Below are positions 1 through 9,760 of a stretch of 25,164 nucleotides of DNA, piece after piece. The stretch covers positions 1-25,164 of the forward strand of contig JADKAA010000009.1 in NCBI GenBank assembly GCA_016715465.1, in the 5' to 3' direction. Under the pieces are notes generated by a model. The model had not been told where the DNA came from, did not search any database, and was given only the letters and a program-made list of their open reading frames with translations. This DNA comes from Saprospiraceae bacterium. Lineage in GTDB: Bacteria; Bacteroidota; Bacteroidia; Chitinophagales; Saprospiraceae. Position 1 is the first letter of the stretch; each line of letters begins with the position of its first letter. The position numbers and the translations under genes are program-made.

Positions 1-690
1 GCATACTCTGACAAAAGCATTAAGCAGTTCATCCATTCCTTTGTCGTGCACGATGCGACCAACTGATAAAAATATTTCAGTGACGGATCATAGTTCATCC
101 GTTTCTTTGTTTCTCAATTCTTCTTCTTCTCGACCTTGAGGGCGGATATTGAATAACGGGATAAGCTCACCCCGTTACTGGACATGACCAATCACTTCCA
201 GTTTCTTAGGGCTGACAATTTATTTTCTATAATGTATTGCTCCATCGAATAGCTGTTGGGCCATACATGGGGAAGCTTCTTTGCCGGTCAGCTTTTCCAT
301 AGCGATCAGCACTTTACGGCCAAACCCTTTGGTAGTTACAAAACGCAACCGCAATGGTATGAATACGTAGCTTAACTCCGGCAAACTTTGCTGCCAGCAT
401 CGCCAACAGCCCCACTTTGGGAGTGTGAGGAATGAACAATATCAGGTTTTCTTTTTTGAAAAAACGGTACAACAGCCATAAACAACGCAGGTCGCCTAAA
501 GGTGTCATTCTCCGTGTCATCGGGATAGTATGATGGCGGCATTGTTCGTTGGCTTTAACAGTCTCTAATTCCTTTCCATCACTGCTGACCATCACGGCGT
601 CAAATCCATTTTCATTCATGTAACGCATCTGCCCCCTCAGTAAAACATTGAGTGAGATCAGACGGTGGTGATACGGATCAGTTTAGGCAT
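1..690 (-). CDS. Glycosyltransferase family 4 (CapM/PglA-like), frameshifted and cut by the left end
   Basis: Transfers a sugar from a nucleotide donor to a lipid-linked acceptor at the cytoplasmic membrane (family knowledge). I place the start at the ATG at 690, which gives MPKLIRITTV, followed after an indel near 650 by ISLNVLLRGQMRYMNENGFD, the usual N-terminus of this type. The GT-B N-terminal motif HTPKVGLLAMLAAKFAGVKL lies near 400-440. Reading across further indels near 355 and 265 restores LRFVTTKGFGRKVL and HVWPNSYSMEQYI. The left edge encodes FLSVGRIVHDKGMDELLNAF, the start of the C-terminal GT-B domain, so about half the gene is present. It overlaps the end of the upstream asnB-like gene by a few bases. 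At least four single-base indels with intact protein sequence between them suggest sequence errors. The family is fairly certain; the sugar specificity is unknown. Confidence 0.75.
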
Positions 691-2504
691 TTTTAAATAA
701 CATTTTCGGTACCACACTTCCAGCGCAAATAATGTCCAGAGCATCTTAGCTCTTTTTTCATCTCCTGTTTTATTTTCGGTTCCAGAGGTTTTCAATAAAT
801 CCGGGTTGAGCAAAATTTCTACAATATGCGTTGGGTGATAAAATATAAGAGGCAATCATATCCTTCAATTCCCCATCTATCCATTTCTTTAGCGGAATTT
901 CAAAACCTCTTTTGGGTTGGTTAATCAGTTCAGCAGGTAAATATTTTTCAGCCAGCTTTCGCAGAATATATTTTGTCTGAGCTCCCTTTATCTTATACTC
1001 ATCTTCTAGCAGGCACATATTCCAGTAACCCTTTGCAAAGTAACGGGCTGCGCCCGCTTCAGTGAATGAGCCATGGTTGCAATATCCATTTTAACAGAAG
1101 ATTTCCCGTCAGGATATTGTCAAAATCAAGATTCATTATTTTTGCAAACCTGAAAGATGAGATCCGTTTATCTCAGCAAAATCCTTGTTCACATTATCCG
1201 GAGTAATGCATATCCTTACCAGGTATTTTTCAAACCCTTCAAAACTATCTATCGTTGAAGACAGGTAAGCGGAAAGGTTGCCCTTCCCTGCAAGATCAGC
1301 GAACCGGTATATATAATTGTATTTACTTTTCTTATTATTTGGAACCGGTAATACAGTGTGTATGATAGCTGCCATCATCTTTACCAATCCTCCGGGTTTA
1401 AAAAATCATACCTGGCAAAGGCACATACCGGCGATACCCTCCGAATATCTCATCCCCTCCGTCTCCGTTTAATATTACAGTCAGGTGTTTTTTGCGGCCT
1501 CACTCACATAATAACTGGGAATAGCAGAGCTGTCAAAAAGGTTCCCCGTAATTACTGAGTATCTTTTCAATATCATCTTTCAGGTGGTCAAAAGAAATTT
1601 TTATTTCATGATGAGCTGTCTGGTACCTGTCAGCCACCAATTTGGCCAACGGAGCTTCATCATATTCCCCGTCAAATGAAACCGTGAATGTCTTTAGGGA
1701 AGAATTGTATTGACTGGCAATGGCTGTGACTAGACCACTGTCAATACCTCCACTGAGAAAGAGCCCACTTCAAGATCTGAGGACTCAACCCTGTTACGCA
1801 CAGCTTCATGAAGAATGCTTTCAACTTTCTCTGTCGCAGTAGCAAAATTGTCTGTATCAGTTTTGTATAAAAGAATTGATATTCCACTTTTGTAACCCGG
1901 ATACCTGGTTGAGTCAGCGAAACAGTAGCATAACTACCCCGGGCAACTCACTCACATTTGTATAAGGAGTTGATGATTTATAAAAATATCCCATTCTCAC
2001 ATATTGCTGAACCTGTCTTTCATTGATTCGCAGATCAAGCTGGCTGCACAAGGCGTTCAGTTCACTTGAAAAAACAAAGCCTGGCCTTCTGAATAATAAT
2101 ACAAGGTTTCTTTCCGGCCCTGTCCCTTGCCGAGGAAGAGTTCCTGTTTATTCCGATCATAAATCGCCATCACAAACATGCCATCAAACTCTTGCAAACA
2201 GGAGGATCCCAGTTGTGCATAGGTATGCAGAATTGTTTCGGTATCGGAATTAGAGTTACAGGAGAACTTAAATTTTTCTTACTTCCAGGTGATTGTATAT
2301 TTCTCCATTAAAAATAATGGTGTAAGGACCCAAATGCATGGGCTGATGACCTCCGGCAATATCAAGTATGGCCAGCCGGTGATGATGCAGCTGAAGATTA
2401 TGCTCTTCAAAAGTCGTCTGCTCATCCGGCCCCCGGTGAAAGAGGGCTTTGGTGAGAACGGGGATATCTAATTTAAAGTTGATGGAACCGGCAATTCCGC
2501 ACAT
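683..2504 (-). CDS. AsnB-like glutamine amidotransferase, second copy, frameshifted
   Basis: Asparagine-synthase-type enzyme: an N-terminal class II glutaminase releases ammonia and a C-terminal ATP-pyrophosphatase domain activates a carboxylate. The start at 2504 gives MCGIAGS with the nucleophile Cys2, followed by HRGPDEQ and IIFNGEIYNH. After indels, the PPi-loop LSGGIDSGL is readable near 1735-1765, a second nucleotide-site motif ILNGDGGDEIFGGYRRY near 1430-1475, and a C-terminal block QTKYILRKLAEKYLP then GFEIPLKKWIDGEL near 880-980. The reconstructed span is about 607 codons, normal for AsnB. The end is set at the TAA at 683-685, restored in the frame ending LFKNA. It is disrupted by many indels, yet each fragment is well conserved. 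In polysaccharide loci such enzymes (for example WbpS of Pseudomonas aeruginosa) amidate uronic acids; that role here is inferred. A second copy lies at 7894-9756. Confidence 0.85.
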
Positions 2505-2507
2505 ATA

Positions 2508-3886
2508 TCAGGCAATTTTCTTAAATAAAGTACTGAACCATTTAGGATATGGCAATGATGCTTTTTTATAAACAAGGAGTAACATAATAAAATAAAAAGG
2601 CATACAGGGAATTTTATACCTGGACAAAGCGCCAAAATTAGTAGTAGATGCCCCTACCGCCACAGCAAAGACAACTGCAAATACAAAACACATTAATAAC
2701 TTAGGATCAGAAAAAATAGATCTAAAATAAACCCCAATCCCTTTTTTAATAAAAAAATTAAGTGTCAGAATCAAAAATATAAATGACTCCACAGCAGAAA
2801 ATAATGCAATGGGGGTATTAATTTCCCAGATAAAAGGACGAAAAAAAGTAGCCACTATACTTCCAAAGACCAAGCTAAAAGGATTAGATGCATTGATCTC
2901 GAAAGCTGAATTACCGGCTGTACTTACACTCTGCAATGCCCTTCGTTGACGTTCTGATTTTTCCATAAGTGTTTCCAGCTTAAAGTTTTCAGCAGCCTCT
3001 TGTGAAGTGAAATAATTTAACAGCAGATATGCTATGAGTACAGAAACAATCAATGTAATAAATGAAAAGACTTTTCGGAGTGTGGTATCAGCAATTATTT
3101 TATTAGTCTCTGCAAAAAGCCAGATGGTCAATGCCAGGATAAAAGCAAGCAGAATATACACTTTAATATAAAACAATAATATACTTGCAATAACTATCCA
3201 TAATACGGATCCCTTAATATTAGTTTTTCTTACAAAGACATTTAATGTTCCATATAAGATAAATCCAATACAACCAAAGGTGATAGAGTCTTTCAATAAG
3301 CCAGCACTCCAGAAACAAACACTGGGGATATATATTGCTGCCAGCGCAATTTCACGCTTATAGGTGGGATAATAATGATAGAAAAACTTGAACACCCGTA
3401 TAGAACCTGCATAGGCAAAGAAGCCAAAAAAAAGACTGATGCATAAATAACTATTCTGGAAAAGTAACGAAGGGAACAGGCCCAACCTCGGTGGAAAAAA
3501 ATTACTTGCTGAACGCATATAATTAAAAGTGAAATCATGTTCATAATTATCATAATAAAAATACGGAGCCAACGGATGATCAATATCAATACTCTTACTG
3601 GTGGCGATTGTTTCAATAAAGCCAAAATCATCACTTAATGCAGCTCTCAAGTCTTTTATTGCCTGGTAATACAATCCGTATCACCTCCTTTAAATACAAA
3701 CTCAGTTATGATGGTATACGCAAAAACAAATAAAACCTTATAATAAAAACCCCTGTAATAAATCTTTTTCAGCGCTGCATTCTGTGGTCTTTCTGCCCTG
3801 TTTCTTACAATTGCATATAACAATAGCAGGCAAATTGGAACCAGGAAAATATCATTAAAAGAAAAAAAACGGAGCGCCAGCAGCAT
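2508..3886 (-). CDS. Wzy/EpsG-like polysaccharide polymerase, one frameshift
   Basis: Integral membrane protein of about 459 residues once the frame is repaired, with roughly ten hydrophobic segments from the N-terminal LALRFFSFNDIFLVPICLLL onward. The motif GGDTDC followed by YYQAIKDL, and the SAGLLKDSITFGCIGF segment, are typical of EpsG/Wzy-type polymerases of Bacteroidota, which join repeat units in the periplasm. The gene is split at about 3665-3672: the upstream frame ends GGDTDCITRQ and the downstream frame resumes at YYQAIKDL, so one T is missing. This site is not a long homopolymer. The start ATG at 3886 lies 2 nt after the stop of the upstream glycosyltransferase, and the stop lies 3 nt before the AsnB-like gene. 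Sequence divergence in this family is high, so polymerase is inferred from topology, motif and context. Confidence 0.75.
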
Positions 3887-3888
3887 GA

Positions 3889-4953
3889 TTACTCAAATAG
3901 CTTTATAAAAACGGGTAAAGAAATTGTTACAGAATAACCCTTCTCAATACTAGACCTTGCTTTCAATCCTACCTGCCTTCTCAGGTCTTTATCCATCAAC
4001 AGTTTTCCGATTTTATCTTCCCACTCCTGTTCATCAGCAGCCACAAACCCATTTTCACCATCGGTAATAATTAATAGATTTACTCCTACCGGCGATACCA
4101 CAGCAGGTATTCCTAGGGACATATATTGAATAGCTTTAAACCCACATTTCCCTTTTTCGAGTTCAGTATTGTTCAACGGCATCAACCCAATATGCAGCTG
4201 CAAGAGATCGGCTATTTCGGTTTCTTTACTCCAGTAAATAAACCGGTAATTCTTTAACGGTAATTGCGGATCCTTATTGGCAATAACTATAAATGTAAAA
4301 TCATATTTTTCCTGAAGACGTTTAATAGCCGGCAGGATTATATCAAGATATTTCAGGGTGCTAAATGTACCAGTCCACCCAACGGCTGGAGTATCTGTAT
4401 CCTGATCCTGTAACTGCGCATGACTCTTTATTGTATCCACAACTGTAGGAACCACAATTATGTTTTTACAATATTTACCTGCATATTCTCCCAGGAAAGT
4501 ATTACCAACTGATACTTTATAGGACATCCTGCATATAGATGCAACCTTTGAAAACCATTTAACATACCTGGCTATCTTATTATTCTCCGATGCAACCGGT
4601 ATCCAGATAGCATCATCAAAATCATATATAATTTTTTTTCTCCAGATTTTAGCAATGATCCACTCAAAGAGTGGCGGACCCAACGGAGCTGCCTCCCGAT
4701 GGATATACACAAATTCATACTTTCCGATTGTACACATTAAAAGCCAACGCCTGAAAAAGCCTTTACTGAGTCCAGCAATCTTTCGTCCATAATTACCCGG
4801 TGTAAAGAAAATCTGCCAGGCATCGATATCGAGAAAAGGCCGGTAGTCATACTCTATCCCAAAGGAAGAAAGGCTGCTTAAATAATGTTCAAACCGGTAA
4901 CGCTGGGAGGGGGATTCGTTGGCCGGATAGGGTGCAATGAATAATACTTTCAT
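3889..4953 (-). CDS. Glycosyltransferase family 4
   Basis: A 354-residue GT-B glycosyltransferase. The N-terminus MKVLFIAPYPANESPSQRYR is the first Rossmann strand plus a loop. DFDDAIW lies near residues 111-117. The C-terminal donor-binding region includes VGWTGTFSTLKYLD (191-204) and the E-x7-E-like segment ELEKGKCGFKAIQYMSLGIP (264-283), where nucleotide-sugar phosphates are normally held. Length is normal and there is no signal peptide or membrane span, so it should act peripherally on the cytoplasmic face. The ATG at 4953 overlaps the stop of the preceding GT in an ATGA, indicating translational coupling. The sugar and linkage cannot be read from sequence. Confidence 0.88.
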   Translation of the reverse strand: MKVLFIAPYPANESPSQRYRFEHYLSSLSSFGIEYDYRPFLDIDAWQIFFTPGNYGRKIAGLSKGFFRRWLLMCTIGKYEFVYIHREAAPLGPPLFEWIIAKIWRKKIIYDFDDAIWIPVASENNKIARYVKWFSKVASICRMSYKVSVGNTFLGEYAGKYCKNIIVVPTVVDTIKSHAQLQDQDTDTPAVGWTGTFSTLKYLDIILPAIKRLQEKYDFTFIVIANKDPQLPLKNYRFIYWSKETEIADLLQLHIGLMPLNNTELEKGKCGFKAIQYMSLGIPAVVSPVGVNLLIITDGENGFVAADEQEWEDKIGKLLMDKDLRRQVGLKARSSIEKGYSVTISLPVFIKLFE

Positions 4954-6173
4954 CCTTCAAATTCTTTATATACCTCTCCATACGTATGAACTCCCTGCTG
5001 AAGATCATAATAAGCAAAGGCGGATTCCCGGATCTTATTCCGATCCATTGAATTCAATACATTCAGTTTAGCAACAACAGCCTCGTACCCCTCATTGGTA
5101 AAGCGCTTAACAACCAATCCTGAACCGGATTTTTCCACGATTTGCCCGGTATCCCCGATATCATTACAGATTATCGGAATCCCCATCGCCATTATTTCAC
5201 CTTGCTTGGTGGGTGAAGATGCTTTTTTAGAATAAGCATCTTTTATAAAAAAAATGCTCCAGTTGCTTAAAGAAAGTAATAAAGGAACTTCTTTTCTGCT
5301 GGCTGCCTGCACTAATATATCAGAAGGCTGAATATTTCTCCCGATGGCTTTTCGTGTAATAACCTCTTTTGCATCATGGGTGATAAATAAGAACCTGGCC
5401 TCCGGAACAGCTGCTTTCAGTACTTTAAAAAAATCAAGCATCTCATCAGTAAGATACCAGCCGCCTAACGAACCCAGGTAACTTATTACTTTGTCAGTAG
5501 CGTTTATTCCCAGTTTAGCTTTTAACGCTTCCCTTTCCTGTACATCAACTTTATGATAGTCGAAATGCTCCAGGTCTGCACAACAGGGTATCACAGAAAT
5601 TTTACCTGCCGGTATCGAATAAGCCGTAACCAGTTCCTCCTTGCCCCTTTCTGTGAGTGAAATAATATGCTTCGCCTCCCTGAAATAATTTTTTTCTTTT
5701 TTCTTATACAGTTTATAAAAAAAGCGGTAGACCGGTTTTTTTAAATCCCACTGCCCGTTGTCCACTCTTTCATCAACCCAAAAACCCCGCATATCAAACA
5801 AAAAAGGAACCTGGTACTTTTTATACAACTTAAGTCCCGCCGCCGCCGCCACATAACTGCGGCAATGCGTAAAGTCAAATTGCTGCTTTTGCTGAAGTTT
5901 TACAACCATCCGTTTCATCTTCCACTGATCATATAATTTGGACAAAAAAGGAGGACGGCTGGAAAAAAATAACGGCACCCATTTAATAGCATGCTTATCA
6001 CAAAGCGATTGTATTATTTGCCCTGACACCATATATCTTTTTTTCTTCTCGAAACTCAACAAAGTAAATTCATACCCTTCCTTTGAAAGACCTGCCAGGT
6101 AGGGTAGCACCTGGGACTGACCCAACGGATCTGTCATTCCATCATAAGATATATAAAGCACTTTTTTAGACAT
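4950..6173 (-). CDS. Glycosyltransferase family 4
   Basis: A GT-B glycosyltransferase of 407 residues. I use the ATG at 6173 (MSKKVLYISYDGMTDPLGQS) rather than an upstream alternative start at 6209, because the motif begins directly there and the upstream extension lies within the formyltransferase gene. The glycine-containing GMTDPLGQSQVLPYL loop (residues 12-26) is characteristic of Bacteroidota GT4 enzymes. SYLGSLGGWY marks the start of the C-terminal domain, and ASSPTKQGEIMAMGIPIIC is the donor-phosphate region. The start overlaps the end of the formyltransferase gene by 8 nt and the stop overlaps the next GT start by 4 nt. Substrate unknown. Confidence 0.88.
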   Translation of the reverse strand: MSKKVLYISYDGMTDPLGQSQVLPYLAGLSKEGYEFTLLSFEKKKRYMVSGQIIQSLCDKHAIKWVPLFFSSRPPFLSKLYDQWKMKRMVVKLQQKQQFDFTHCRSYVAAAAGLKLYKKYQVPFLFDMRGFWVDERVDNGQWDLKKPVYRFFYKLYKKKEKNYFREAKHIISLTERGKEELVTAYSIPAGKISVIPCCADLEHFDYHKVDVQEREALKAKLGINATDKVISYLGSLGGWYLTDEMLDFFKVLKAAVPEARFLFITHDAKEVITRKAIGRNIQPSDILVQAASRKEVPLLLSLSNWSIFFIKDAYSKKASSPTKQGEIMAMGIPIICNDIGDTGQIVEKSGSGLVVKRFTNEGYEAVVAKLNVLNSMDRNKIRESAFAYYDLQQGVHTYGEVYKEFEG

Positions 6174-6993
6174 GATGGATTTTAGAAGGTAACGGTACCG
6201 TATTAACAACCGGCATTAGTTTTATCTTTCCCCTTTCCTTCCAATTTTGCAATAATGATTTTCTTTTCTCCGTAGTCCACATCTTAGTAAGATATAACTT
6301 CCCTTTTCCGACGGATTGCTGGGGTACAGAATTAAAAGTACCGGTACTTGTAAAGAGATAGTCGACTGCTCTTATGTACAGATCATGTGCATGTTCCATT
6401 ACCATTTTGTGTGCCTGTTGTAAATCAGCAGCATTTCTGATATCAATAGTTTCAGTGGTGATTATATTTCCTGTATCAATACCCGCATTCAGCCACATGA
6501 TAGTATTCCCAACAAGATGCCATTCATTGTTGGCTATACACCAATTAGTACAATTAGGTCCTCCTTTTACATAAGGAGAAAGACCAGTATGCAGATTGAT
6601 AATACCAATACTTGCGGGCAAACTCAGTAACGGCTCCTTAACCAAACCGGTACCCGATACAATGATCAAATCAGGATTAATTTCCCGTGTAAAAGCAGCT
6701 GCCTGTTCATTATTAATACTCTCAACCCGCAGCATCGGTACATTTGGCCAATCTGAGTACCCGGATGCATAATTATACATAAGCCATTTCCAGGCCCCGT
6801 ATATTTTACTAAATCTTATCTTGTCTATTAATACAGATACTATTTCAGCAATCTTTTTAGGGGATGAAGCCTTCTTATGTTCATCTATTACAATCCCGGC
6901 CACATTGTATTTGGAGGCTAATTTATTCGCCAGGGCTTTCTGGTTGGGAGCGGCTCCGCACCAGATCACTATTTTTCTTTCGTCTACCCCCAT
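6166..6993 (-). CDS. Formyltransferase-fold protein, probable sugar N-formyltransferase
   Basis: A 275-residue protein with the N10-formyl-tetrahydrofolate-dependent transferase core. The catalytic set is visible as Asn133 and His135 in INLHTGLSP and Asp173 in NAGIDTGNII. These match the N-H-D triad of methionyl-tRNA formyltransferase and of sugar formyltransferases such as VioF and FdtF. It lacks the tRNA-binding C-terminal domain of Fmt, and a polysaccharide context favours N-formylation of a 4-amino- or 3-amino-sugar nucleotide. PNCTNWCIANNEW replaces the usual Fmt loop. The start at 6993 sits within the end of the deacetylase gene (10 nt overlap). A matching aminotransferase is absent from this window. 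Fold assignment is firm; the sugar substrate is inference. Confidence 0.85.
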   Translation of the reverse strand: MGVDERKIVIWCGAAPNQKALANKLASKYNVAGIVIDEHKKASSPKKIAEIVSVLIDKIRFSKIYGAWKWLMYNYASGYSDWPNVPMLRVESINNEQAAAFTREINPDLIIVSGTGLVKEPLLSLPASIGIINLHTGLSPYVKGGPNCTNWCIANNEWHLVGNTIMWLNAGIDTGNIITTETIDIRNAADLQQAHKMVMEHAHDLYIRAVDYLFTSTGTFNSVPQQSVGKGKLYLTKMWTTEKRKSLLQNWKERGKIKLMPVVNTVPLPSKIHHV

Positions 6994-7904
6994 AACTGTT
7001 TAATACTACTATAAATTCGTTTCATACGTAATACTGTTTTCCACCAGGCCTCCTGGTAAAGCTCCACCCGTGGAATGACAAACAAGTTATCCCGGTCGAA
7101 CTGAAAAAATTTTTGCTCCACTGCCAGTCCATATAAATAACCTTCCTGCTGCGCAATTTTCATAACCCGCTCATCAAAACTGCCGATCGGATAAGAAATT
7201 GTTGCCGGTGATTTTCCGGTCTTCTCTTTTATTCGCTGATAAGATACCCTTAATTCATCACTGATCTCCTTTTCATCAGCAAGAGATGCAAGCATCGGAT
7301 GTGTATGTGAATGGGACCCGATAATAAAATTTTGGGTGCTAAGCTGCCCTATATCACTCCAGCTCATCATTTTGCCAGAAGGTAACAGCACATCATTACA
7401 CTGTGTAATGATCTCATGCATTATTTGCTTCCGCTGCATATTTGTGAGGTACTTCATCCAGGGCTTTACCTGCCTTACCTGCTGCTGCTTTCCAGCACCC
7501 TTAAGATCCACCGATTTCAGAGGCCCCGGCACATAGTCAAACGGTAATTCAATACTAGCCTTTTTTGTTTGCTGAAATACATTATCAACAATATAGGTCC
7601 AGGTTGGTACATTTCTGTCAATACAATCAGTTACAACATAAAAAGAGGCAGGGCATTTAAATTGCCGGAGAATAGGTGCAGCATATTCTATATTGTCTTT
7701 ATACCCGTCATCAAACATAACAGTTGCAATTTTCTTTGCAGAAGAGAATGCCGGCGGATCAGCGAGGTACTCTTCTAAAGAAACCACTGTATAATTTTTT
7801 GTGAGATGCTGAATTATGCGGGAAAAAAGTTCGGGCTTCATCGGGGGCCACATACTGTCAGTTTCTTCACTAACCCTGTGAAATAAGAAATTTCTAAGCA
7901 GCAT
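6984..7904 (-). CDS. Polysaccharide deacetylase (NodB/CE4 fold)
   Basis: Carbohydrate esterase 4 domain protein of 306 residues from the ATG at 7904. The longer reading from a TTG at 7925 is less likely because MLLRNFLFHRVS is the usual N-terminus of this group. Motifs: VMFDDGYKDN with Asp65/Asp66 (catalytic base and metal ligand), GSHSHTHP with His198 and His202 (metal ligands), and SYPIGSFD (motif 3). The TWTYIVDNVF segment follows motif 1. No signal peptide or transmembrane segment is obvious, so it probably acts in the cytoplasm or at its membrane on lipid-linked intermediates. It overlaps the end of the AsnB-like gene by 11 nt. It would remove an N-acetyl group, possibly creating the free amine that the adjacent formyltransferase could modify; that pairing is inference. 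Confidence 0.88.
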   Translation of the reverse strand: MLLRNFLFHRVSEETDSMWPPMKPELFSRIIQHLTKNYTVVSLEEYLADPPAFSSAKKIATVMFDDGYKDNIEYAAPILRQFKCPASFYVVTDCIDRNVPTWTYIVDNVFQQTKKASIELPFDYVPGPLKSVDLKGAGKQQQVRQVKPWMKYLTNMQRKQIMHEIITQCNDVLLPSGKMMSWSDIGQLSTQNFIIGSHSHTHPMLASLADEKEISDELRVSYQRIKEKTGKSPATISYPIGSFDERVMKIAQQEGYLYGLAVEQKFFQFDRDNLFVIPRVELYQEAWWKTVLRMKRIYSSIKQLWG

Positions 7905-9756
7905 CTTGCCCGATATATTTATCAAACCACATCTGGAAAAAGATCAGCGACCAGATACGTTTATCATGAAATTTTTTACCACTCCTGAATGCATCCACAT
8001 AGTGACGCACCATTTTTTCATTGAAGATCCCTTGTGATTTTATCCTGGCCGGATCCAGCCATTTATCAACCAGGTAGGATAAGTCTCTTGTCAGCCAGTT
8101 TCCAATGGGTGCCGGGAATCCCCATTTTCTCCGGTATACCAGGTCCGTTGGCAAATATCTTTCCAGCAATTTCTTCATCAGGTACTTGGGCACACCTTTG
8201 TTTATTTTATACACCTGTGGGAGATTATAACTGAATTCCATCAACCGGTAATCAAGATATGGGTTTCTTACTTCCAGGCTGTTCGACATAGAGGCCGCAT
8301 CCATTTTGTACAATAAATCATGGGCCAGGTATTGTTCAATATCAAACAACGATATCTTCTCAAAATCACTCAAGGGCATCTTATTAATGTCTGCCCATGC
8401 ATCCAACACAGGTAAATGGGTTTCATCCGTATTTAACAATCCCCTGATCTCCTTTTCAGAAAACATATACTGCTGTTCGGACCATAAATGGGCCAGTAAA
8501 TTCTTTCCCGGAAGATCGAATATCCTTGCTGCCCGTTCATACCGTTCGCCTTTACTGTTAAATATCCGTTTTAATATGGAGCGTCCAATACCCGGATCAA
8601 GCCTGTACAGCCTTTTGATCTTCCGGTACAGGTCATAATAACCATAACCCATGAACAATTCATCACCTCCATCGCCACTCATGGCCACGGTAACATGTTT
8701 CCGGGCTACATTACAAACCAGGTAACTGGGTATGGTGGAAGGTGCTGCAAATGGTTCATCATAAAAATCAACGATCCGGTCTACTATAGACATAGAGCTT
8801 TTATCAGTAAGATGTGTTTCGCTATGATTTGTTTTTAACACCGAAGCCACTTGTGATGCATAACCTGACTCATCATACCCTTCCACATCAAATCCAATCG
8901 TAAAAGTATTGACGGGGTTGCTGTTTTGCTTTTGAAACAAGGCGCATATAAGGGAAGAGTCGGTACCGCCACTCAGGAAAGCACCAATAGGCACATCACT
9001 GATCTGCCTGTACTTAACTGATGAAGATAAGAGGCTCTCAAACTCATCCAATGTTTCATTTTCACTTTTTACCGGAACGGGCCTTGAAATGATTGTATCC
9101 CTGAAACGGTAATAGGGTAAAATCTTCATTTCACCCCTGCATATTTCAGCATAATGACCATTGGGTAATTTATAAAAATCTTCAAGAATGCAATCAGGAC
9201 CGGGGATATATTCCAGGAACAAGTAGCTTTGTAATGCTGCTTTATTAATTTTCTTTTTCACCGGCAGCTGAAGCAATGCTTTTAATTCGGAGGCAAAAGC
9301 AAACTTATCTTCACTTTTGTAATAAACGAGTGGCTTCACACCAAACCGGTCCCTGATGAGGAAAAGTCTTTCCTCTACTGTATCCCAGATAGCGATGGCG
9401 AACATGCCATTGAAATCGCTGACGCAATCAATGCCTTTAAGGGCAAAAGCCTCCAGAATAACTTCAGAATCGGAAGAAGTTTTTGCTATGATCTTATATT
9501 TTTCTGCTACCTCTTTAAAATTATAGACTTCACCATTAAATACCATGATATAACGGCCATCTTTTGAATAAAACGGCTGGTTGGCTGCTGCAGAAAGATC
9601 CAGAATACTTAAACGCCGGTGACCAAGACCAATTTGTGTCTTGTGATCAAAATAAAATCCTTCGGCATCAGGCCCCCGGTGCTGTAAAGCCCGGGTAATA
9701 CGATGGAGATGTTCCTCGTTCAGACTGGGGGAAATAAATCCTGTGATTCCGCACAT
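7894..9756 (-). CDS. asnB: AsnB-like glutamine-dependent amidotransferase
   Basis: An intact 620-residue asparagine-synthase-type enzyme. The N-terminal class II glutaminase begins MCGITGF (nucleophile Cys2), with HRGPDAEG near residue 27 and VFNGEVYN near 72. The ATP-pyrophosphatase loop LSGGTDSSL is at 261-269 and the AMSGDGGDELFMGYGYYD motif at about 352-370. The C-terminal VRNPYLDYRLMEFS and YRRKWGFPAP blocks are family hallmarks. It may make asparagine, but lying between a membrane transglutaminase-like gene and a deacetylase in a glycan operon it more probably amidates a uronic acid, as WbpS-type enzymes do. A second, frameshifted paralogue lies at 683-2504. The stop overlaps the deacetylase start. 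Confidence 0.93.
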   Translation of the reverse strand: MCGITGFISPSLNEEHLHRITRALQHRGPDAEGFYFDHKTQIGLGHRRLSILDLSAAANQPFYSKDGRYIMVFNGEVYNFKEVAEKYKIIAKTSSDSEVILEAFALKGIDCVSDFNGMFAIAIWDTVEERLFLIRDRFGVKPLVYYKSEDKFAFASELKALLQLPVKKKINKAALQSYLFLEYIPGPDCILEDFYKLPNGHYAEICRGEMKILPYYRFRDTIISRPVPVKSENETLDEFESLLSSSVKYRQISDVPIGAFLSGGTDSSLICALFQKQNSNPVNTFTIGFDVEGYDESGYASQVASVLKTNHSETHLTDKSSMSIVDRIVDFYDEPFAAPSTIPSYLVCNVARKHVTVAMSGDGGDELFMGYGYYDLYRKIKRLYRLDPGIGRSILKRIFNSKGERYERAARIFDLPGKNLLAHLWSEQQYMFSEKEIRGLLNTDETHLPVLDAWADINKMPLSDFEKISLFDIEQYLAHDLLYKMDAASMSNSLEVRNPYLDYRLMEFSYNLPQVYKINKGVPKYLMKKLLERYLPTDLVYRRKWGFPAPIGNWLTRDLSYLVDKWLDPARIKSQGIFNEKMVRHYVDAFRSGKKFHDKRIWSLIFFQMWFDKYIGQDAA

Positions 9757-9760
9757 ATTG

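Noticed and set aside
3293..3634. Hydrophobic minus-strand frame inside the Wzy-like gene
   Set aside because: It is an alternative frame of a membrane-protein gene; the main frame carries the family motifs.
3655..3680. Phase-variable switch in the polymerase gene
   Set aside because: The site has no homopolymer or short tandem repeat that would slip; sequence error is more likely.
8306..8638. 110-codon plus-strand frame opposite asnB
   Set aside because: Antisense to a conserved AsnB coding region with no supporting motif.
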